The position numbers were made by a program, and so were the translations under genes. This document shows positions 26,010-37,700 of a stretch of DNA of 64,000 nucleotides, in pieces; the first letter of the stretch is position 1, and each line of letters begins with the position of its first letter. Source of the stretch: Hirudo medicinalis (lineage: Eukaryota; Annelida; Clitellata; Hirudinida; Hirudinidae); assembly GCA_011800805.1 (NCBI GenBank), contig MPNW01000077.1:128849-192848 (forward strand), given 5' to 3'. The notes below the pieces were generated by a model. It was not told the origin of the DNA. It did not search any database and saw only the letters and a list, made by a program, of their open reading frames with translations.

Positions 26010-28527
26010 ATGAATCAGAGTAATAGACCTCCTGCTCTCTCTCTGGAGAGGGCAGCAAGTCTGGAACGATTGGCCAGGGCTAGATTTTTTGCTTACAATC
26101 AAAAGAGAACAATGCCGCCCAGGTAAAAGCATCTTCATCTTTGTTACGTCTTGTAGGTGAACATGCAGTCAGAACGGAGACCACGAGGACATCCCATAAT
26201 TTCCTGATAACTCGCTAAATATAAGTTCAATATTGCTCAATTTTATGCTTAACATCACTTTATTGTTTACAAAACGTCCTGTAAAATTTCTGATAATTTC
26301 TATGAGTTGAACGAGTTATGATTTATGCAAAATAGCATTTTAGGGCCGTTTGAAAAACATGTGGAAATCCTTACTTATGACCAATAAAAATTGAAATTTT
26401 GGATAATTACATAATCAAAACGAACTGTATATAAATAGCATCGATATAAAACTCAAAATGAGTTAAAAACTGATTTCAAGTTTATGAAATTATTATTTTA
26501 TAAATTGGATGGACCTGATTTTACCTGGCATGACCTCAGGTTGGAAAAATAAACATTTTTAGCAGAAATCATGGACCGCTGATGATTTGGGGAGGAATTT
26601 CCATTGATGGATTAACTGAATTGGCCTTTCTGGATGAGAGAAAGTCTTCAGTAGATTACGTCAAATTATTAGTAGATCATCTCCAAAAGATCAAAAAGTA
26701 TATATTGGAAAATTGTATTATGGAAGAAATTTCATTTTTCATCAAAGTATTGACCCGATCCACACTTCCAAGTTGACGAAAAGCCTGAAAAGAATTGGAT
26801 GGAAAATTCGTGAAAACTTTAGTAAAATCAATTGATAATAGATGTTTTAAAGTTATTGAAAATAAAGAAAACATTATTTCTTATTGATAATTTTTGTTTT
26901 GCATGAGTTTTAGTCATTTTCAATGATTTTTGAAAGTGTCTTTCATGGTTATTGGGCGCCTCGAAATCACGTTTACTAAATTTTTAAATTAATGAAGGGA
27001 AAATATATTGACGAGAATTTCAAGGATAATCACAAATATATAATTATACTGTCATACTAAAATTTCCCCACCATCAAATTTTTATTTTGTTATCACGAAG
27101 TTATGGTCTTCATGGGTTCCGTTCTACATATCTACATCCTCTACACATAAAGATTAATAATCGTTTAATATTACAATTCTTCAAAAATGTATTTAATTCT
27201 CAGGGCAAAAGGATGTCAGCCTATATTAAACAGGGACGTCATTTTTTGGAGCCTGATTGGCTATTCCTCGCCCCCTCAAGTTGTGTGAGGGGTGTGAGGG
27301 TTTGCCCTCCCCCCCCCCCCGGAAAAAGCTGAAATGACGTCCCTGATTTAAAGATTCTTTTTAGTTTAGATTTATTGGTTTATTCAAGACTGAAGCCCTG
27401 ATTTGTCGAATCAACCTCATTTTGATTGCTTTAAGCTAATTAAATACAAATGATACTAACCCTTTTTCAGGATAAATCCGGTGGGAATATTGCTACTTAT
27501 TCTTACTGCTGGAATTATCTTTGTCGGCCTTACCATTACCATCGTCGCCAATTGGCCTGGACTGGCTTCAGTAGGCGAAAACCGCTTGAAGATTGCGGGA
27601 CCTATTATCCTGTGCCTGGGTTTCTTAGCCTGCGTGGCCACGGCCATCTTTATGTGCCTCTGGGTTTCAAAACAAAACAAAACCTGGGAGAGGGACATGA
27701 CTGAGAAAGCTCACAAGTTCATGTATGTTGCGATCGCTCATAAATAATTTTTATCTCGCTTATCTGGTTTTATCATATTTGCAAAAAATTTATTTGTAAA
27801 CATCCTTACTTCTAATAATGTTTATTTTTAACATGCCAGCAATTCTTCACAAAGTCAAGAACCTTTGGTTGATGGCTACAGCTACCCAAATAATCACATA
27901 AATGACAGAAAACCTGGAGAGCACAAAATGGTACAGAGTGACCAAAGATCTGATCGTCAAAAAAATCCCAGCAACAGAAAACCATCCAGTCCCACTGGTT
28001 CAGACAGCTTTGAGTCTTATACATTCGAAACTGAAGGTGTTCCAAATCCAATAAGAATCCAAAAGAAACATCAAATAGTCTCCAATAAAGGAGCAAATAA
28101 TTCAAAGGGTTCCTCAAATCAATCCTTCTCTGCTGGCGAGGGAGACATGAGCATACCTGGAGTTTCCTTTGGCAGTCCTCGAGGCTCAATCCAGCCCACA
28201 AATGGATTTGGAAAACGATCTCCTGGCGAAATTTCACAGATTCATTCGAACAACAATGAAATAGAGCGCTACAAGAGGACGATTAAGACTACGACTACAA
28301 CTTCGAAAACTGTCATTAGCTCTGAAAAGAATCGGAAAGTTCACGACAAGACTGAAGATCCTATAAGATATGCTCTTGATAGAGGTAGGGCGAGTCATGA
28401 TCGGCCTAATGAAGGCTTGAGGGTTCTCATCAAAGCTCAGCCCAACACGGCCATTCACATAACGCCTTCCTCCACACCGCCAACAGGTGGTCATCCAATC
28501 CGGATATCTATGGACACCGAAATATGA
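26010..28527 (+). CDS. two-transmembrane protein, TMEM200-like
   Basis: Predicted membrane protein of unknown function. Exons: 26010-26122 (the open frame starts at the acceptor at 25994, so a coding exon may lie further upstream), 27471-27722 and 27840-28527; at least 350 residues. TM1 is about residues 42-64 (VGILLLILTAGIIFVGLTIT). A short extracellular or luminal turn with NWPGLASVGENRLK follows, then TM2 at about 82-102 (IAGPIILCLGFLACVATAIF) and a charged WVSKQNKTWER. The roughly 245-residue tail is Ser/Pro/Lys-rich, likely disordered and cytoplasmic. The TM1-x-WP...LK-GP-TM2 pattern resembles vertebrate TMEM200A-C, but the match is modest. Intron 1 carries the Tc1/mariner remnant and a miniature TIR element. 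Confidence 0.6.
26525..26885 (+). pseudogene. decayed Tc1/mariner transposase fragment (TMEM200-like intron 1)
   Basis: The C-terminal half of a DDE transposase is readable: MIWGGISIDGLTELAFLDE, then DYVKLLVDHLQ, then, after a frame change near 26720, IDPIHTSKLTKSLKRIGW. VWGxIS, the conserved Lys-Tyr helix and the D/E-x-HTSK block are Tc1/mariner marks. The frame shift, later stops and missing N terminus make it dead. Terminal repeats were not located. Confidence 0.8.
27231..27345. mobile_element. 115-bp miniature element with 14-bp terminal inverted repeats
   Basis: CAGGGACGTCATTT at 27231-27244 and its perfect complement AAATGACGTCCCTG at 27332-27345 bound a GC-rich core with a C run. The CAGGG terminus is reminiscent of hAT-type ends, but flanking duplications are imperfect (ATATTAAA versus ATTTAAAG). 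Non-autonomous, no ORF. Related ends may occur at 18760. Confidence 0.6.
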
Positions 28528-29365
28528 CACGTACTCAATGTCAACGTTCTTAATGTTCGAGGGTGGACGACTCTTATTAAATATTAATCCTGGCGCTCAG
28601 CTACTAACATGCGTTTTTTTTTCTTTTTTTACTTTATACTCAATACTCACTTCAATTTATAATTTTTAATTTAGTTTAAATTTTTCAGTGTAGATGTAGA
28701 ACGGCTGTTTTTAGAAGATGTGTTAAGTTACATGTTCAGTTTTATTCTACAAAATGAGCTCGTATTTTATTGTCGTTTAAAATTTGTTTACGTTCGGTCA
28801 TCTAATAAAACAAAATTTGTTCTAAATATTTAAATGTATGGAAATCTCAAAATTACCATTAATCGCCTCTGACAACTATACTTAGCAAACAGTTTCTGTT
28901 CACACAAAAAAAGTTTAAAATTCACAAAAAATGTAAAAAAAATAAAAATAAAAAAAATAACTCTTAGAATATCGTGGCTTTTCTGAATGCCCGTCGGAAA
29001 ACCACAAAATTTGAATAGATTGACGGACACTGCAACGTTATATAAATTTTCTGTCAAATAATTGTATATTTATTACATTCGAGATTTTTAAGTTCTTGCC
29101 CTTTTAAGTTCACAATGCGTAAATTGTAAATTACAAGTCTTAAAATAGTATAAAACCATAATTACAGCAGGGTATTTTTAATTATTAAAAGTTAAAATAA
29201 TACTGTTATTTTGTTACATGTTTAAATTTAAAATCAAACTTAGTTTTGTTATTTTGTATGTAAGTTACCTTTTTGTTATATTGTTTATCCTTTAGTAACT
29301 TCGATTTGGTTCAGTGTGTCAGTCTATCGTTCGGGATTGTGAAGATTGTGATTTCTTAAGCATCT
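28528..29365. other. spacer between TMEM200-like and LCMT2
   Basis: 3' UTR of the TMEM200-like gene, with an AATAAA at about 28804, and the LCMT2 promoter. AT-rich; nothing else recognised. Confidence 0.5.
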
Positions 29366-32300
29366 ATGGGGAAAACAACAAAATCTAGAAAGTCTACTGC
29401 CGTTAGTACTTAACTAATTGCATTACTATTTATTGTAGTGATAAACAATATATAATTGACATGATTTTAATTTAAAATTCTGGCATTATCAACAAGATAT
29501 GGAATATTTAACACCATGTGCATTATTTTGAAACAGAATTCTATTTTATAAAAATGCAAAAATAATATTCGACTTTTTGAAAATTACAAAAAATAACCTG
29601 AATGCAATGCCATGTCACTATTTAATGTATTAATACCAGTATTTAACATCAAAGGTTCAAGGCACGAATGACAGCAGTAGTGTGAGCAAGTCATCAATGA
29701 TTTGTAAAGGTTACTTTGAAGATGACTTCATCACTTATTTTGTCAAAAAGAAAGCAAATGGGGACCCAATCATAAGATCCCCACTGATCAACAGGCTTGT
29801 GATAAATTTGTTAAATCTTAATTTAAATTTTATTATTTGCAAATAATAAAATATATGATCGAAAAATATTGAATGATAATATTATGAGATGATATTATTT
29901 TAATCAATGTCACAATAAAAGTGTTTATGATGACAGAGGCTATTACATAAGGAATTATGTTCTGAATAAAATCATTTGTGATTTTCAAAAATGCTTCAAT
30001 CTTCTCAATGTGCCAACTCAGGTAATTTTCAAGCCAACCATGTTATACAGTTCATATTAATGTCATTAATATCAGTATTTGCTAAACTTATTTTTTCATT
30101 GAATTGAGGCATTGAATAAAGGTACTGTAAGATGTAATTTATAACTTTGTTATAATTTCTTTATTTGCAGGTAATATCTATTGGTTCAGGGTTTGATACA
30201 ACATTTTTTCGACTTAAACAGCAGAAATTGCTCCTTCCAGGAAGTTCTTATGTTGAGGTTGGTGTGGATTTACTAAAATTGCGGATTAATTTAAAAGAAA
30301 ATTTTACTCCACGTTTACCTAATGGCTGCTTGTCATTGTATTATTGCTGTTATGGTAATGATATTAGCAGTTACACTACATTGAAAGGTAGATTTCCCTG
30401 AGTTGCAAAGGAGAAAGCTGACATTGATAAAGTGTACAGAGGAATTGCGGCCATTTATTGGAGAATCAACAGATTTAAAAGTGGATTCTGATGCAAAGAA
30501 CTTTCTGTGTTAGCATGAACATTATCATACAAATAATTTCTAAAAGTATCAACCTTGTTCATTTTGAGATGATCCCCAAATTTTTGGAGATGCAAATGTG
30601 AAGGAACTTTCCTACTTAGTTGCATAAATACTCAAATTATATTTATTGCTCTTTTTAATTGTTTCAATGTTTTTTTTTATGCATTTGAAGTGGTAACCTT
30701 AAATATTTTAGTATGGAATAGTCCATGTTACAAAATGATTGGATGTGATCTCACTGAAACATCAAAGCTCTCTGATCTCCTCCTTGATGCAGGGGTTAAT
30801 TTTGAGACTCCCACATTGGTTCTCTCAGAGGTTGTTCTCACCTATCTTGATGTGGGAGAGTTAGTTTTTGAGATAAATTATTCATTATTGTTGCAATCTG
30901 TCATAAGTAACATGTTAAATTTTCTGCTAAAATTCATTTCAAACCAAACAGTTATGATAAAGATTGTCTGTAACTGTATGCATAATAGACATCCACGTCT
31001 TTTACTGACAGAGCTTCAAAATTTATTGCATGGGCATCTCAAACTTTCAGAAACTCAACTTTTGTCACTTATGAACAAGTAAGATGTTGATGCATGGTAT
31101 GATTTCAGTGGAATATTATTAGATTTTTGATCTTATTAATGACAGTGATAATGGTTGAAATAAAAATCATAATAATTTTTTATATCGATCGACAGATTTA
31201 TCCTTATGATGAGTTTGGAGAATTTATGTGAGTTTTGACTCGTTCATTTTGAGAAGAATTTGGAAAAATCTAAAAAATTGTTTAATTATTTAAATTTTCT
31301 GTAATATTATAATAAAACAAAAAAATATATATATAGTAATATAATATAGTTTATATATAGTAATATTACAGGTGCGAACATTTCAAAAAGTTAGGATCTC
31401 CCTTGAAGTCGGTTTTCTCTTTTCCAACTGCTGAATCTCAAGTCGAGCGATACCTCGGACAGGTCGATTCATACTTTATGTAATGCAAAAAAGTTGTTAC
31501 ATGGTTATTTGTTTTTCTCATAATTTACCATTAATATTAATTAATGGTTCTTCATTATTATTTTCGTCGATGTCATTATATCTTTTCTAAGACATGCTTG
31601 TAGAAGATTTTTATGTTTTACTTTATTACTTTCTTGAATTCAAAAATTAATTAAGCATTTTAAATCTCCAAAGGGATGGCAAGTTTGTTCGGCCAGCACG
31701 ATGATCAATTTCTTCCTTTGGCTTCTTCCAGAGATCGAGGCACGTCGCTTAGAAACTCTGGAGATGTTTGATGAATATGAGGAATGGATCCTCAAATGCA
31801 TCCACTACTTTGTCCTCATTGCAACTCAGGGAACTTGCTCTTCTCTCAACCAGAATATTTGGAAAGAGCTGTCTATTTTTGGAAAATCTGATGCTTGTGA
31901 TGGCTTTGAAAGTAAATTGCGTGATTCATTAAATCTTTCTTCCATCAGTCATCCTTCAAATTTTCACTATTAGGTTCTGAGGCATTTACTAGAACAAAGG
32001 TTTGCAATGGCAATGCCAATCCTTCAAGAACCACTGCAGATTTATATGAATGTCTCAATGGCACTGAAATGGGATCAGAGAATCTGGTGATTGATGTTAA
32101 GTTGGAGGACTTGAAGTGCTCCAGGTTTGGACACTCTTCTTGCATTATAGATTTCAAAGGAGGGAAGCATCTTTTTGTTCTTGGTGGGTTTGGAGATGCA
32201 AATGCGGAGGAACTTTCCTACTTGAAGATGCCAGGATCAAGGAAAGAGATCATGGTCCTTCAGGATCCTGTGAAAAGAAATTTAAATCTTGAGGTGGACT

Positions 32301-33843
32301 CAAAGGTAATTCACTGTAGGATGAAAAGAGCAAGCATCTTCTACTTAGGATTTCCAGGAAAAAACCAACCTCAACAATCACCACTGTTAGCCTCAGTCAG
32401 TTCTCCCCTTTTTGAGAGGATGCATTCATCTTGCACACTTCTTGAAGATGGTAGGATCTTTGTGTTTGGGGGCAGAAAATCCCCTGAGAGCCCATGTTCA
32501 AGTGTGCTTCTGCTGACTCTTGACAAGGAGACTCAAAAGAGTTTGGAAAGAGTTTCTGTGTCTGAGCTGAGTGGCTGCCAACATTTGACCTTTGAAGACT
32601 TTGACATAAACGTTGATGTGGAACTCTCTGAGAAGTCTCAAGATCCTGATCTATCATCTTCGGGACCCACAGGGAGATGGAGGCACTCTGCCACTGCAGT
32701 AAGAGTTGCATCTAATGGGGGTGAGGTTGAAGTTGTTTAAAATTACAAGCACTAAAAAGGATACCATTCCAAGTTTATTGTTAATTAATTTGGATTTGTT
32801 GTTGGTAATACTGCATTGATTGTTTGCTTATCAGGTTTCTCTTAATAGTAACTACAATAATAAAAAGCCATTAATGAGTTTTAAATTTATTCGAGCAATA
32901 TGTTAGAAGCATTATTTTACTAGGTGTTATTATTGATACCATTGTCATTTGTTCTAGGTTTCCCAGAAAGCAAGGAATTGATCATTATTCATGGAGGTCA
33001 AACCAATGGCAGCAGGACATTGGGTGACACCTGGTGTCTTGATACTTCAACATGGGATTGGAACATTGTAAGTCATTTTGATGGCATAACAATTTTGCCA
33101 TCATAACATCATACTGATCACTTTGAATTAATTATTATTTAATTGCCATAGTTACCCACCTCCATCAATGCCCCTGGAGCCATTCACAGTCATTCCTCTG
33201 ATTGGTGGAGGAAAGGATGTGCCCTTGTGATTTCAGGCGGAATGGACAGCCATGGCATGCCCAAAAGTTCTATACATATCCTTAAATTGGATTCATATCA
33301 GTGGAAAGTTTTAGAATTTTCTGGTCATCTTGAGAAGAGGTGGTGGAGCTTGGGGCATTCATTACATTAACTATGTATTAGTTGTTAATAATTGCTGGCA
33401 GTTGTGATAAAGGACATAATTTACTCTACATCGTTTGACAGATTCTCTCATACATCCCACGTACATGGGGATCAGCTCATCTTGGTTGGGGGTGTGGGCA
33501 TCAGACACCCCTCTCCGGGTATCTCAGTTATAGACCTCATCACGGGGACAACCCAGAATTTCAACATACCAAGAATATCTGACGGGGTAAGCAACATAAA
33601 GCTTGCTTATGTACTGTCACCAAATAGCTCTTAAATGTCATTTATATTAACATTAATTATAAATGGCAGATCCCATCTGTTAGCTATCAATTCCACAAAC
33701 ATACAAGCCATTTACTAAAGAAAGAGAAGGATACCGTTGAAACTGAATATCTTGAAATTTGTGTCCTCGGAGGAGGGGGTAACTACTTTTCCTTTGGCAC
33801 AAAGATCAGGAGGGGAGGCCTGCGTTTCAAGCTCAAGTTGTGA
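29366..33843 (+). CDS. LCMT2: LCMT2/TYW4, tRNA wybutosine-synthesising protein 4
   Basis: SAM-dependent enzyme for the last steps of wybutosine formation at G37 of tRNA-Phe (carboxyl methylation and methoxycarbonylation). Exons: 29366-29401, 29655-29794, 29937-30021, 30171-30257, 30388-30508, 30712-30859, 31012-31078, 31196-31227, 31372-31462, 31674-31911, 31974-32720, 32958-33067, 33152-33339, 33442-33586 and 33670-33843; 802 residues. The methyltransferase half shows RGYYIRNYVLNKI, the SAM motif VISIGSGFDTTFFRL, VDFPELQRRK, VLSEVVLTYLD, and EMFDEYEEWILKCIHYFVLI. The second half is a kelch-type propeller: CSRFGHSSCI, LFVLGGFGD, GRIFVFGG, IIIHGGQ, FSHTSHVHGDQLILVGG and LGGGGNYFSFGT. Exon 8 is a 32-nt microexon. 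The only phase-correct donor for intron 2 is GC (CAACAG^GCTTGT). Tail-to-tail with ATXN7. Confidence 0.92.
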
Positions 33844-34780
33844 TCTCAATGCACATTTGATGAACTTATAGGAAAATGTGGCATTTTTTTAAAGCATTAT
33901 TTGACCTAAATAAAATTTTTGGTAATATGTATTGCATCATAGCACAAGGTGTAACTGAATAATACTTTTAGTGTTTTTTTTTAGCAGCTATCCTTACTCA
34001 GCCCATCAAAATGGTGATGTAAGAGAAAATGAAATCTTCGTGAAGTGTGATTTTTAATTATAATCAAAACGTTTTGCAAAGACAACCACAGTTCAGAACG
34101 ACTCTTCAGGTTTTGAAAGGGCATTCAGAAGTGATCACCTCAGCAAATAACTGAATATACATAAAAACAAAAATCCAATTGGGCATGGAAACAACAAGAA
34201 TCTGCATTTGTCAATATAAACATTATTTACATTCAACAGTACTGGAATAAATAATGACCCCCAAATCACATGATGACAATGCAAAGGTAATTGCCATCAG
34301 TACTTAATCCTCCTCCAAAATCTTTGCCCAGAGGCTATTTACAAACTCAACATTTACAAAACAAGTAAAAAAAATTGTCACCTTACTGTCGGAGTAACCA
34401 ATTAGCTATTTAAAATTGTTTAGTCATCACACGAGACACGAACAATTAAGTCTGAAGTTGCTGTCTGCAAAGCAAGAGTTCAAGGAAAAGTAACAACAAG
34501 GAACTCAAACAAAATGCTCCAGAAATTGAGGGGACAACCCAGAATCACAATGACAAAATATATGATCTGGGAAGAACCTTCGAACTAGCGCAATGATTTT
34601 ACTCCTTCGAAATCATTACTACAGCCAATACATAGATGCCAAAGGGCATCATTACTTAAATTAATTATTATGTTATCTTTTGGTGCTTGCAACATAATTC
34701 CCTTTAATCTCTTTCCCTTGGAAATCAAGTGGCCAGACAAGTCTTTTAGATAACGGCAGTCAGACGAGGACCCCTCGCTC
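33844..34780. other. convergent 3' ends of LCMT2 and ATXN7
   Basis: 937 bp between the two stop codons. AT-rich 3' UTR sequence; no other gene or repeat seen. Confidence 0.5.
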
Positions 34781-37700
34781 TCAAATCCCTACCATGGCTT
34801 TCCTTGTGCGACTAGATGCATTCATTTTGCCAGACGACTGCTTGATTTGGTCTACATTTGACAAAGCATCAAAATCTTGTACAGGGGCCTTGTCTCCGCT
34901 TGAGTGGCTTTTAGCCTGGTCTGAGAATCCCCCAGAAAAGTTCTTGTGAAAGATGGGGACATCCTGAGATAGGTGACATCGCTGTTGTTGATTGTAAATA
35001 AGATTTTGGGTCGGAAGAGAGGAACCGATTATATTCATGATGTGGTGGCGATTGTGGTTGACAAGGTTAGAAGCTAAAGGTGCTTGAAGGTGTGCATGAA
35101 TGAGTGAGGAACCCAAGGAGTCAACACCATTCACCAAGTTAAGTGGATGCTTGGCATGTCCCAGGTGATCATTATTTTTCACAGTTAAATGCTGATGATT
35201 CTGACTAGCAACTATTTGTTGAGTTTGTTGCTGTGAGTGTTTTGAAGGTTTCTGTTTTCTGTCAGAAGGAGCAGGTTGAATGGATTCAGGGAGAGGTACT
35301 TGGTGCTGAAGAGGATCACTGGAGCTCAAAACAGTCACTCCCTCAGCTGTCTTGAATTGAATCTTGTGTGTTCCTTCTAAACTTGTAACACTATCGAGTG
35401 GCTTGAGTTGGTTGAGCATGGAGGACGGACAGGAATTCGTGTACGGTAGGTTATTATTTTTGAAAATGGTGCTATTTGCAGGGAAGGATAACCCATTCAG
35501 TGGACTAGAAATAGGCAGGCCCTTGGTAGATGGTTGGCTTGACTTAAGGAAGGAGGAGAGGACATTTGTTGACTGAGAGAACGATGGATTTCTGAAGGGC
35601 ACTGAATAATTATTTGGCACAAGGGATGGTGGAGGCATGTTATGAGCAGTTGAGGACATGGGAGACACAAATCCATTCTGCTGGAATTTGCTTGGAGTAA
35701 GGAAAGTTTTTGTGGAATGGGATCTCGAATGGAGGGTATCTTTTGGAATTCCATTTGGAGTTGAGCAGGGAGAACATGAGAGCCTGGCCAGGACATTAGA
35801 AACTGCATTAAAAGCAGGCTTTTCGCATTGCATTTCCTTTGTACAGACTTGTGAATCTGATTCCTGATGAATCCCTTTGGCAACTAAACATTTGCCCTGT
35901 CCATCTTTTGGGGATTGGCATGTGCCCCTGGAATTGGATATGTTGTTAAATGCTTTGGAGTTTTGGATAGTATTTTGAGTTTGATAAAAAGTGTAGGACA
36001 CAACTTGAGAGCTGGAAAGTGTGGTGGGATTGTTTGAAATGCTCACTGTAGAGCAACAAGGAACCATGACAGCTTCTGTAAGGGGGTGGCAAGTGGTACA
36101 TGGCATGACCTCCAACATCCTCTTCTTATGTGGGGGTGACTTCATCCCAACTCTATGGTCCTGAATAGTTTGGGGGATGAGTTTATCGTTACCTTTCGAA
36201 ACTGTTGCTGATATCATGGGATTCAAACTAGGTAAGAATTGAGGCAGTTCAGTCATTTGTGTAGTCAAGTGGCTCTTTTTATGAACGGAGGTGCAATGAT
36301 TCGTTCCGATCATGTTGTCATCCGAACGAGCAAGGTCTTGGTTGTTGCTTTGGCATGACGAAGGCTTGGATGTTACGGGCATTTGATTGGATCTTATGCT
36401 CTTGCATTGACTAGACTGAAGTGATTTTAAAAAAGTTGCAGGTGGGGCCAGATTTCTGAAAATTGCATTCAGGTGCTCGTTTGGATCGACATCGTCGAAT
36501 GGTTCGTCCCCTGTAAGTTCCTCGGGATCGGAACAATCTCCGTTTGTGACTCTTTGCAAGCCAGACGGATCTGGACGAAGAAGGCAGGAGTTGATCCTCA
36601 TGGGGAAGTTCATGGACTTCCTACGCCACATCTGGTGGTTTTGAAGCCTGCACGAAATGACAAAAGTTACAATAAATACAAATATAAATGTATACTATAT
36701 GCAGAAATATATAAAAATAAAATGAAGATAAAGAGTTCACTTACTGAAATTAATTAATATCATCAAATATTTAATTCCATGAACCAAATTTTTGGATACT
36801 CTCAAAACAAAAGTTAAAAGACTCATAATGCAATACATGTTAATATGAATAAATAATGATTGGATGAATGTCCCAGATTGTACACCTAAATATTTGATAA
36901 GAAAAGCATCAATCAGCATGAGAATCCTGACCTGAGACTAGAGTCAGCCTTGTTTGTCCTATGAACAATTTTGTGGAAAGCCTGTCTGACTAGATCCTGC
37001 CTTCTGAAGGCAAACAGCCCTGATGTTGAAGATGTTGCCAGATTCCAGCTTCCAAAAGTGTTCACCTTTGAAGCATGGTGTTGATGTTTTACATAACTCA
37101 GTAATTACTTAGTAATCAGTTTGAATCGGTACTACGACATCACGTTCAAATGACATTGTTTTTTTAAAGACTCACAACTATTGGCTTAGGATGGCATTCC
37201 AAAATGGTGGAGGTGTCTCCATTTGTAACATTATTGTTGGTGCCTTGATTCTCAGATCCAATCAGAACGAGGTCACCCTTATCAGCTTTTTTAGTCAGCT
37301 TTTTTGGTCTAAAATAGATACTGAAAATGTAATGGATATTACTTATATATTATGTATTACTATACAACTTAATAGTTCAGAAAGATTCATAGTCATCCCT
37401 GTGCATGCTTAAATTATTTTAAAAAGGTGGTCTTCAAGTCCTTTGATATCAGGGCAGAATAATTTATTAAAATAAAATTATAAACCAAATCCAGGGAGCA
37501 CAAAATAATTTATATTCACATTTAGCCAATGTTTTGAGTGCCCTTTTATCTGAGTAGCCCAACCATTTATATAGGGCCCCTACACATGGGTGCAGGTTGG
37601 GTTTCGAACATGACATATTACAACCATTGCCATTACTACCACAAGCAGGAACACAACTTATTTAGCTAACCTATTCATTAAAATTATCTAAAAAAGTAAT

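Noticed and set aside
31911..31973. In-frame extension of LCMT2 exon 10 to a stop at 31973
   Set aside because: The stop lies in the acceptor of the next exon (ACTATTAG^GTTCTG). Splicing at TTTGAAA^GTAAAT continues into the kelch half.
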